This document shows, in pieces, positions 46,745 through 58,700 of a DNA stretch of 64,000 nt (position 1 is the stretch's first letter; each line of letters starts with the position of its first letter). Source of the DNA: Ophiura sarsii (Eukaryota; Echinodermata; Ophiuroidea; Amphilepidida; Ophiuridae); contig CM069446.1 in the NCBI GenBank assembly GCA_035610835.1, positions 449,001 to 513,000 on the forward strand, written 5' to 3'. A program made the position numbers and the translations under genes. The notes beneath the pieces are model-generated. The model did no database searches. It was not told the origin of the DNA and was given only the letters and a program-made list of their open reading frames with translations.

Positions 46745-49700
46745 CTGTCAAAATACAAAGTAATAAACGATGAGTAAATCGAAAATTGCAGAATGGAGGC
46801 ATGATAATGTACATACTTGAAATAAACTGAAGAAAACAAACTTGAAAAAAGTGCATGAGACTGGTCTAAAAGGCCAAAAACGGGCTGAAATTATATGAGA
46901 GTGCAGAAATGTGGACCGCCACCCCAAATTCAGATTTAATGCCTAAGAATGTATGACTTCACATTCTCACGAAACCATGGATCCAAAATAGTACAGTTCA
47001 TGCAAAACTGGTCAGTTGCAAATGTGTAGGGCCAGTTGTTCGTCTGACATTCTTTTTTGATTATAATAACTCTTCAAACTGAAGTTTAACCCCACCGGCC
47101 GATTGGTCAGAAAGATGGATACATCATTTATTGCACCAATGAGAGACATTGTTAGAATAATTGTATCCCTGATAAAGATGGGAGTGTAACATTTTACAAG
47201 CTGCATTTGAATTGGCTATTCATATGAGTACATCTTGTAATAAACCAATCAGAACCACTGTAAGATAGACAGGTAGACCCCAGGGGGTTAAAATGCACTC
47301 TAAGTTCCACTTGAGATGCAAAGAAAAACAAAGAAAATTATGAATTTCTAAAAAATAATGGCAGGAGAATTAAGCTATTTTCCATTTTGATAACCCCTAT
47401 GTGGTTGAAATGGCGTTCTCAAATAAAATGAGGGCATATTTTATTTAACGACTTCCTTTTTAGGTTCATGGGATTATATTTAACATCAAGGTGCAGCTAG
47501 GGAATGGATGCATTCTTGGCACTGCAGCATCATAGGGGACCTGGGAATGACAGGTGAATAGGAGGTCATGTTTGTATAATATACAAGGGGAAATTCCCAT
47601 TTTAATGCTGTCTGAATTTAAAGGTAAACTTTCTTACTTGGATCAGACATATGCGAATCGTTCACAAAAACTGAAAATTGGTTTAAAGATTTTGAACGAA
47701 TATTAAAGTTTGATCAGCTCCAAATTGGCGAGAGCAAATGAATACAGTAGAGTGTGGGCATGGATGAAGGCATTAAGCGCACCTGCATTATATGTGTAAT
47801 GTGTGCGTGCAGCCAAAAATGCATGCATGTGGCCAAAATCGTACACGTACGCTTAGATTACTTTAATGCGCGGAGAGATGAAAAAAGTATTTCTCTCACA
47901 AATCTGAATGAACTATAGTTTGTTCTAACATTTTGTAAAAAGAATTCTTCATGCCAATGGTAGTTCAAACTGAAGAACCAATCTTGAGCGTGTTATGTAA
48001 GTTGGCATTTAGGCTAAATATTCCTTAACACAATATTGCCTTCAGCCTACAAAGCAAGCCTAGTATACATCCTGTCAATTATTGATACCCATTCTGGGAT
48101 TTTTGTAGGTAACCATGATAAAAAGCAAATCTAAGTACACAACACATTGACCTCAACAGGAGTCAAACCCACAACCACTGTTTGTGAATACAGAGCACCT
48201 ACACTTGCTCCACATTGAACTAATTCAATTTCCATGATAGGGGAGGTAGGTGTTGTTTCGAGTATGTACAGACCTTCCCTCTTGTTTACATCCTGATATC
48301 AGGGAGATTTCCTAAAACAATCAGAGACGAATTGAGAATATATAAAAGCCCTCAAATTCTGATATAGGATACTGTCAAATCTGCTTGCAAAATGAGTGGG
48401 TGGAGAGGGGAGATTGGTGCATTACTAATAACACTTCTGAGGGTGAATTGCAACTTCTCTCGGCCTCTTATCAAGCTCAAATTTGTGAAAGGGGCAGCAA
48501 GATTTCTGTCTATAACTACAACTAACTAAATATTCTGGCTAATTTCTTACTCAAAGTGGGCACATTTGGCATGTTCTCACCCTAAGACGGTTACTATGTT
48601 GCACATTCTCTCTCACCAAAAAGCCCCTGGAAAGTACCAACCTTTAACCTAACCATTTCATATTTCTAAATGCCCCCTCCCCTCTGGATTTGACTCAAGA
48701 TACTTGACACTGTCTTAAGCCCTTCTTGCACCAGTATATATCACCTTAATTATACTCGTCCAAAGAAGTTTCCAGACTATTTCTGGAATGTACCAACCTT
48801 TAACCTAACCATTTCATATTTCTAAATTCCCCCTCCCCTCTGGATTTGACTCAAGACACTTTACACTGTCTTAAGCCCTTCTTGCACCAGTATATATCTC
48901 CTTAATTGTATAGCCTACATTGTTTTTATTCTTACCACCAAAACATTTGCAATGACTGATTTAATGAAGTCTTTATCTACTTTTAGATTTACAGATAAGG
49001 CGACGAAAGAGCACCACCCTGTTCTAAGGGCATGACTGACCATTTTCTCTATTTTAAATAAAACAAATAGATTTTTTTTTGGAAATGTTTGAATTAAAAT
49101 AGAATAATCTTTTGAACATTTTAAAAATTGTTGAAAATCACCAACATTTGAGATGTCCATTACCCACAGAACAGGGTTTTTTTGTCGTCTAAGTTCTCCT
49201 TACACAACAACTGTATCTCACCTTAATTGTATAGCCACCATTTTTCGTTCTAACCACCAGATAATTTGCAATGCCAGATTCGTTAAAGTCTTTGTCTACT
49301 TTCATGGATAGCGCAAAACATCCCTGATGACTCTTGCTTTCCCGCACGATGAACGCACCCTTCTCTTCTTGCTGCAGGATTTCAACCGCAATCTCTCTAT
49401 AATTAGACAACGATAGAAAAGAATTTAAAGATTAATTAAAGGTGTCATAGATGTCATACTGAATTGAAAAATATGTACTGTAAACATCAACATTTTCACG
49501 CAACATTATTTTCGTGCTCCAAGCAGCTACCGCGAAAATATAAACATGGAAACATACTTATTTTTGTGTATAAGTCAATGTAATAAAATTTCAAATCGCA
49601 AAATGGCTGAAAATTGGCAAAGCACAAAAATGTAATCACACGAAAATTACCACTTTTACAGTATCTCATTACGAGGGTAATTCAATAAGTTCTACCTCCT

Positions 49701-52700
49701 CCCTTATAACTTTGCTAATATGAATGTAAGCCCCTTGAAAAGTACAAACAGTATTAAACCCATTTTACTATGAATTTATACGTATTAGCAAAGTTATGAT
49801 GTAGGAGAAGAACTTATTGAATGACCCTCGTATTAGCAGGCTGTGCCTTATAAGTCATATTTTGTTAACTTTAATTTAGGCATAACTGAATCCCCGTCTT
49901 ATACATCAAACACTCTAGTTTTGTCAGTAAAACATTTCCTCAATGATACACTATTATGTTTACCTTATAGTCCCTCTAACAACATTCCTGATAAAAGCCA
50001 GGATAAGATGACATATTTTGTACTAGTTGTACATTTATAGACAAGTAAAGAAACATTAACATGTTACGTGAGTACCCAAAAATCTATCCTGGCAAAGATT
50101 TTCACCAACCCAATTATACAGCAAGAACTTATACAAGAGGAACCACTTGGATTAATGTAGAAAACTCTGGTTCTTAGCCTATTTTGAAGGCTACCGATTT
50201 TACATAAAGAAGCTAGAACAAATCTTATCCCTTATACACGACCCCGCCCACTCTACAAGAAATCTGGAAAGCCCATGGCCCTTTGAGTAATATAATAATG
50301 GCCCTCAGAGTAATAAAGTCTTGGCCTATTTGGCCTAAAATCCAACTTGGAAACCTCTTTTACTGCCATAAATGGAACAAACAACCCTAGTTGAACTAAC
50401 AACCTCTCTGCCTCATAAAACTCCTTCACTAACACGGGCCAAGAGAACTGGGGGAAAACGTGACACAAGGATAAGTACTGTCTGCCAGATGCATCCTCAA
50501 ACACTCCCATTGCAAAATTCCCGGAACATCCTGTGAACGTTCCGACGCAACACGCCCTGTTATCCCTGGTGCTTGTAAACAGTTAGACGTCGTCACTATG
50601 GCGTTGCCTAGCACACAACACCACCGCTTGATTGCGACAGTGCACCTGGGCATTAAGGGCATCAATTTGGAAAGAGATACGCTATTTTAAAACATAATGG
50701 GGATGAGTTTATTTAAAACTACGAGTCAAAAGAGCCATGGTAATTTGGAAATCCTCCAAGGTGAAATTCTATATTTAATATACATGTATTATACAGGGTT
50801 GACTTTTCAACAAGTCAATAACCTGCAATTTTAACACAAACAAGAGAATTTAAAGCAACAAACTTGAATTATTCTTGACTTACTCAATTGGACCCTCTTG
50901 ATTAAAAGTCAAAATATCAAACAATTGTACATCTATCTATGTTGTTGCCAAGCATAGATAACTACTGTAGGTTTTAATAATCACATGCCAAAAGTGGCAT
51001 GCTTCTGTTTAATGGGCAAAGCTATTTACTTGGGATTTTTATTGAGTTGTTGGATGGTACTACAGGGGGAGTGGAGTACCAAAATTATCTTTTGAGCTAT
51101 ATACTTCATTTCTCAATCCATAATCTATGACAAAATCTCAAACTATTACACATAAAAAATACTTTTAAAGAATAAATCTAAAACCCTTATTTCATAAAAT
51201 AATCAACTTCCAGACCCCCAGTTTCAAGAACCACAATGGCACACCCATACCCTAAATGGTTAGGTACCCCTCCCCAGGTTTACCTCCCTGACACCTATTT
51301 CCCTATGCGGTGTATCCACCCAAGAAAAGTAAAGCGGCAACCGGTTTTCCTGTCATTTGCTTTGCTCAGTTTAATATAAAATGACCCATGCTTGAGCACG
51401 GACAATTACCTATATGATGCTATCAGGAATTGCATTGGCTTTGATACACTTTCAGTTTGACTTTTTAAATTGTGGGCAATTAGAATTTGTAATTGTGTGT
51501 AAACTAGCTAAGGTCAAAGGAAAAAACAACAACCCTGTTTTACAGGCCAACCCATAATTGTTTTAAATTGATTTTCTTCACTTTTTTAAAAAAATAATTT
51601 ATTTTTGGTAAGTGTTGAAAAGTATTTAATGAAACATTTTGAAGAAAAAACAAACAAACAAAAAACCGCCCGTCAGACCGACACTACACAAGAGGTGTAG
51701 AAATCCATAGAACATTAAATGAAACTTTGCAGCCATTGGACTAAGGTCGTACGGCACTAATTCCCCGGAATTACAGCTCTATACAACCAGTTCGGAAATC
51801 AGCTGTTGTAGGGTCGTACGTAAATATCCTAGGGATATACTTGGCATCGTTTCATATTTGTATTTTATAATTCTAGTAGGTGTTATTTCCTGGAGGGTAT
51901 AATTGATTATGTACATGTGACGTAATATGGGGTAAAGTATTGGACTTGGAATGCAGACGTCATGGGTTCAAGTTGTGTTACATTGACCTATGTGGTGTGC
52001 ACTATAATAAGGCCAAAAAACAAAATTGTTGTGTTGCCCTCAGCAACCGACCCTAAAATCTCGAAAAAAAGTCGCCATTATTATTTTATTTTTTTAAAAT
52101 TTAAATGTTACCCAATTTGTCAAAATATTACTATTTTCTACTTGAAATGAATAAGTTTGCTTGACTGGATTGCTTTTAAACAATTATCACACTAGAGACA
52201 TTAGTCAAATTGACATTTACCAATTTTGTCTTGTCATGCATGAACCATGGTCTGTCATTTGTCAGCAAAAAAAAAGAAGAGGAAAATCGACCCACCTTCC
52301 AAGAATGTTGGCACTTGTGGGCAACACAATAATTTTTGTGTGTGGCCTATACCTACATTTGCGGGCTATGTAAAACACAAATAGAAGACTGAAATTTAGG
52401 ATTTGGAACCAAATTCGTACTAATACACATGTCCAACTTCTATGATCAATGCTCCCAGCAGGCAACAACCAGGATATATGTATTTGACAATAATTATCAA
52501 TCGTTAACACTTTCCACTTGGCAGGCGTCTGCAGACGACATTCCAAATTTCACAAAATGTTTCACAAATGTCAAAATTATTCAATTTCATTACCATATTT
52601 GGAATCACCATGAGAAATGCATTGGAATAAGTACAAACATGCCTAGTATTGGTTCAGTAATCCTTGAGATTGACTTTGAATGTTGGGAAAGGTTTCTAAA

Positions 52701-55700
52701 TCTGTTTTGTATAATGGTAAAACTAATAGCCGTGTGGACTTTTCATGTAAAATAGAAAACATCAAGTTGAAAATCGGGCCAGCAATCAGAACCTCTACCT
52801 TTAACTAAATTTAAGTATTTATAATGCACAACATATCCAGGTGAACCTGATCATGGCGATGTACGGTGCAATTTGGTACTATCATCACCCCAGAGGAACC
52901 TGAGACTAGTATACTAGTCTCAGAGAGGAACCGTGTGCCAGAACATGACAAATTCTTGCCATTGTAATTTAAAGCGTCCCAATTAAGGGTCTATCCACTG
53001 TAATATCTATAAATGTTCTAGCAAGTTTTTATGAATAGTTGAACAAAGTTCAAACAAACAACCACTCCCCCTTAATATAAGCAAACAACCCCTCCCCCTA
53101 ATCATGTTATACAGGGACATACGGTAACAAATTGATTGGAAATAGTTAATTGGTTTGGGTTGATATAAACTACAATGACTTCCCCTCCTATATCCTTGAT
53201 ACAACAGCGGGTTATTAATTAGGATAGGTACTGTAGGTATGTGCGTGGCTAGGTCAACAGCCACCCAGCCACACATGGTTTGTCAACCAAGAGATTTTCA
53301 GAAATATGTTATTATACCATGGTGGGGGAAAGGGTACGGCAATTTCTTTTTTTGTTGCCCTCAAGTGCCAAAAATCTTGAAGTCAGGTCGGTCTGTTGAC
53401 TTATTTATTTATTGCTTTATTTGCTGCCAAATATTACTGACACACCGTGGTTCATGTCAAGACAAAATTGGTAAATGTCAATTGACTAATGTTTTTAGTG
53501 TGATAATAGTTTAAAAACAACTTATTCAAGCAAATGTATTCATTTCAAACAGAAAATAATAATATTTTGACAATTTGGGTAAAATTTAAATCTAAAAAAA
53601 TTAATAAAAAAATTGTGACCCTAATTTTTTAGATTTTAGGGTCAGTCAAGAAGGGCAACACAACAATTGTGTTTGCCTAATCGACCTGCTGGGGGGGGGG
53701 GGGGGGGGGCTGGATATAGTGGGTGTGGTTTTGGATGTCAACAGGCAATTTGATTGTTTTGGGTTGATTTTCAGCCATACACACTATATATTATGAGACC
53801 GATAATATGTAGTTTTGGGCGGGGCGTAATTCATACCTTAAAAAGTGTGTATGGTCATCGCGTTACGATATTCAAGGGTGCCCTACACAAAGTTGCTGGC
53901 TAATGTGTTGTTCGTAGCATACCGCAGCGTTGCCGTGTGTGCGTGTGCTAAAGAACGCAATTATTAGAAGCAGGAAGTATAAAGGGGGATATTTATTGTT
54001 GTTTGATTAAAATAAATCTAACAAAAAACCCCATTATTTTTATGATAAAAAATAAAAAATAACCAATAAACTAAACAAGAATGAGAATAAAATATAGTTT
54101 GTAGATGTTTTGCTATACATATGTTGTATCGTCGTGCGGCAACCATGCACAACTCCAAATATGGCACAGCCTATACATCATGAGACCAACATATGAAGCA
54201 AAACAGCTATGAGCTATATTTCATTCTCTAATTATTATCAATGTGTGTGGAACATATTGAATCAAAGTGCTTCCTGTAACAAAATTGGATGAAAAAAAGA
54301 CCGGATCGAAAGCAACTATGCCAGGCATGCAATATAGGCAACTAGGACACAGTTCTTGACTAACACAAATACAAATTCTAATGATTCAATTCATAACCTT
54401 TTCTCAAGAATCAATCCTATATCCTTACCGTGGAGACCAAAAGTCTCCTCTATAATGGATAGCACCATCACACCCTAGTCGAGCTTTAACTTAAAGTAAA
54501 AGAGTATTCAATAAGCGGCCCATCAACCCTATATCCTCAAAGCGGCAACAAACAATCCCGTATAATATGGCAAACCGCAGCATACTCAAGTCAAAGTTAA
54601 AGGGAATTCTCATGCAACCCTATATTCCTCTTAGAGAGGAAACAACAAGTCTCATTATACAGCAAACACCAGTCAAGTCAAAATCTAAAGCAAGAGAGAA
54701 TGAAATCAGACACCCACTAACCCTATTACTATATACAAAAGTTCCACTATATGGCAAACATCACCAAGCTCAAGTCAATTTTCAAAGCGAGAGAATTCTT
54801 ACTATAAAGTGGCCCAGCTTCTTTAATTACATCACTCAAATAAAACAAAAACACTCTCAATGAATGAAAAAAGGGAGTTCCAAATATTTTGGTTTTTCCA
54901 ACAAAGGTATTTATCTTGTTCTCGAAAACACTCTTGAGACAAATATACAATGTTGATTTGTTTGTTCTTTGCTAGAAATATTGAGCCCTGCCAGAGAGAG
55001 GATTGCCAATGATTGAAGCTAGTTAGGCTATTATATTTGTGACCTTATACTGACCATTTCCTTTTGAGCTTTATTAGCACTTTCCACCTGGCTATTACTT
55101 TTACCATATACAAAACAGATTTTTCATAAACCTCTCCCAAATTTCATAGTCTATCTCAAGAATTACTTAACCAATACTATGCATGTTTGTACTTATTCCA
55201 ATGCATTTCTCATGGTGATTCAAAATATGGAGATGAAATTCAATAAATTTGACATTTTTGAAAAATTTTGTGACATTTTGGAATGTCGTCTGCAGTCAAA
55301 GTGTTAAATTAATTGTTTTGAGTAACTCTCTTTCTCAGCTCAGTTCTTATTTTTAAAACAAACAAATTAACTTGTATATCCCTAAGATTTATAGTAGTTT
55401 TGGCCATCCCTCTTTCTGACTCGGGATAGACGCTCCTGTCAACGTTGAAAACCATTTTTACAGGTTTAAACAGTCCTAAGCTAAACACCTACAGATATTG
55501 ATATGAAAACACTCCATAAATACCATAAATTGATTAAAACTGTAAATACTAAGCATTAAAAGGTGTGAACAAGTTTGCCACAAATAATCCTGGCCATATG
55601 GCAATGGTTCAACCTACATGTCCTCTCAATGTTTTTGATATACCCATGGGCCTCATTTGGTGTTTTCGTATCAAATTAATAACTTCCTTTTTACGTCTTG

Positions 55701-58700
55701 TATACAGCCCCACACGTAAATATGGGGTTAACAGATATCTCCCGATCAGAAAGTCGTCTAGCAGCTATTAGAAGCAGAAAAGAGATTTGTATTAACCTCA
55801 CGCTATGTCAGTAGGTCAGATATAGTCTGCTTGAAAAGCTGTCTGGTACACACCACGGAGTGTGTCTGTTATATTTTTAAAACGATTGTTGATTTGCAGG
55901 TCAGTTTTCTTCGTTGTCCTGGCATATGCATCTTAATAGAATTTGCCATTGAAGCAGGGCTACCATCATTTGCAATCATGGATATTTTATACACAAATAG
56001 GGAATATTCAGAATTGCATTCAAATCAAATCATAGAAGAGGAAATATTTCTTCTATCAGGGAGATTTTCAGAAGATAAAAAAATTCAATCTTGTTTTTTC
56101 CTACCCTTATATAACATAGGCGGTAGTAAAAGTGTGATCTCGTTTCCCCAAGTTGGCACCTTTGTTTTAGGAATTCACATCACATTATAATTAGTATTTC
56201 TCTACATACTTTAATTGACAGGTCTATTATTTGACTTTCATAACTCATTTCGTGCACATCATACAAGTCTAAAGTGAAATATGAGACCCGTCACGTCAAA
56301 ATGGACATGTTGGAGGCCCGAGTCAATTCTGAGTTATTGGTATGATTTGATAGAGAGCATTTTAAGCTTTAAAATGATACCATGTTGAATGTTATCGTAC
56401 TTTGTAATCACAAGACATGAATTGAAGAAGCAAATTTTTGTCTATCATTTTCTTTATGTTTCACCAAATATATTGCCCTCTATCTCAAAACTGTGTTTGC
56501 CGACAACATGTCCTTTTTGACGCGACTGGTCACATATATTATAACTTTGCATCAAATAACAAGGATATTTGTTTAAATTATATTAGTTCCAGTGTTCCAT
56601 TGTCACTTTAACACTTTCCACGCGGCAGGCGGCTGCAGACGACATTCCAAAATTTCACAAAATGTTTAAAAAATGTCAACATTATTGAATTTCATTAACA
56701 TATTCAGAATCACCATGAGAAATGCATTGAAATAAGTACAAACATGCCTAGTATTGGGTCAGTAATCCTTGAGATAGGCTTTGAAAATTGTGAAAGGTTT
56801 CTGAAAAATCTTGTTTTGTGTATGGTAAAAATAATAGCCGCGTGGAAAGCGTTAACACATGCGAGAATTCTGACCTGAAGGAACAATCTTACCCTTTGGA
56901 ACAAGCAACAATTGATTAGTGTCTTTGCTTCTTATGGCTGCTAACAGCCTCTATCTTTGATGACTGCTCAGACAACATCCCATATTGTGATCTAAAGTTT
57001 ATTATATAACAAATACAAATATTCCTGTCATTTTATTGGTGGATACTATATCATGTGACATAATATATTCAGACTAGTTCCCCAATATTTCACAGGAGGG
57101 CAAAAAGTTCCCATTAAAAGTACTATTGCCCTGTGACGAGGAGCTTTGACGGCAATAGTAGCCATTTATGTGAGTATTATCTTTTGTTTATCAAAGAATT
57201 TCAAATGACAGGAATCTTTTTAGATGTTAAATAAAACAAATATTTACTGCTCTATATTCTGGGCCTACTATTTTCCCTTGACCTTCGGTAATAGTAAAAT
57301 AGTAGGCACAAGTGATCTTGGGGGCTATTTTACACCATTCCCTCATGAGCATTGAATATTTGTATACTATTATACTAGGTTACTACCGACACGGTCAATG
57401 CTCCATCCTATCAGCCTATTTACCTTGGTATTGCGGCTTTAAACCAGCTGGCTTGTGCTATTTCTTTCAATATCTTTGATGCGTCTTTTACAATTGGTGA
57501 ACTGTTTCGATTATCGCCATATAAAGAGGTGGATCTGTGAAACAAACAGTATAATATTCATATAAGTTTTCTGTAAAAATAAGTTACTTCGCAGCATTTT
57601 TACTTAATGGTGAACTGTTCTTATGATCTAAAATGCATTAAAACAATCCCTCTTTCTTTTAATAGCTATTGGGTACTGCATATCCCAAATAAGGGACACA
57701 CTCATTTCGCCATTTTCCAGAGTCTTCATCTGAGACATCAACTTGCTTCTTAAATGAAAAACAAATGGAAAAAACGAACAAATAAAATTGATTTTTTCTT
57801 CTTCAGATTTTCCCCAAAATATTTGTTGTTGAAAATGGGGAAACCCTGGGTATATTTTGTGTGTAACACATGTATCCTCCTCCTTACCTTGGAGGAAGAG
57901 GTGGTGCGGATCCACCACCTGCTGCGCTCTTCTTGCATCTAAACTGTCCAATCTCTATCTCAACCTTATGTCCAGAATGTCCTGGTGCTCTTGGACCGGT
58001 CAATTTCTTCTCTGTATTGTCCACTTTCACTTCATGTTCAAAATCGGGCGAGAGAAGCTCCTTTGGCCTCTGTGGGATAACAGGTTCTTCTGTCGTTGGG
58101 GTACTAGCATTACTACTACTCGGTGAACTGGTAGGACTAGCTGGCAATTTTTTCTTTTGTAACAGAGCTGTACCATTTGTTTGAGTTGCATTGTCCATCA
58201 AAGTCATCGTTGGGGATCTTTGTCCATTTTTGAGCTGTCTTGGAGCGGGTTGGGGTCTCCTCCCAGGGGAGGACTCCCGCTTTCTTTGTACTAATTCCTC
58301 CTCATCCTGTTGGCTTTGGTTTTGTGTTGCACTGTCCTGTGTTACCTTTGGAATATTTCTCCTAGGAGCCGGTTGTGGTCTGGGCATAGGGGGTGTAGTT
58401 GGACTGTCAGTTTTTGGTACCGGTTCTTCAGGATGTGTTTCCAAACGTTCTTTTCCATCTTCCTCGCGATTGATTTCACCGTTTTGCATAATTAACGGTA
58501 AGGAATCTTCCGTGAACATTTCACACGGGGGTTCTTTTTCCGTCGGGGTCAGACGTAAATCAGGATCCATCCATTCGTCTATTGTAGCGCCCTCAACGGT
58601 AGCATTTATAAATTGTTCCAAGATGGCATAGCTGCGACTGTAATCAAATGAATCCCTCTCGGAGTAATCACTACCATTACTCCTGAATGTATCACAATTC

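Larger units (their letters stand above)
46745..49221 (-). other. SH2 gene last intron (2.5 kb)
   Basis: Contains a TTAA MITE (47086-47291), a SINE-like segment near 48150, a tandem duplication at 48637-48907 and the decayed SH2 exon copy at 48909-49010. No other exon seen. Confidence 0.75.
49397..57423 (-). other. SH2 gene intron (8.0 kb)
   Basis: Holds MITEs of families Z, W and X, palindromes and imperfect tandem repeats listed separately. Minus-strand frames at 50253-50665 (e.g. DASGRQYLSLCHVFPQFSWP) look composition-wise like old coding sequence, perhaps from a transposon, but overlap out of phase and have no recognisable domain. 50700-51900 and 53760-54400 show nothing clear. Confidence 0.6.

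Noticed and set aside
47012..47206. Minus-strand frame repeated at 58863-59063
   Set aside because: Both are chance frames across two copies of the same non-coding TTAA MITE.
50253..50665. Two overlapping minus-strand frames that look protein-like
   Set aside because: They are out of phase with each other, lack splice sites, and match no domain I know. Possibly an old transposon or retro-copy fragment.
55831..56190. Plus-strand 119-codon frame
   Set aside because: AT-rich intron sequence; no domain, no splice or start context, antisense to the SH2 gene.
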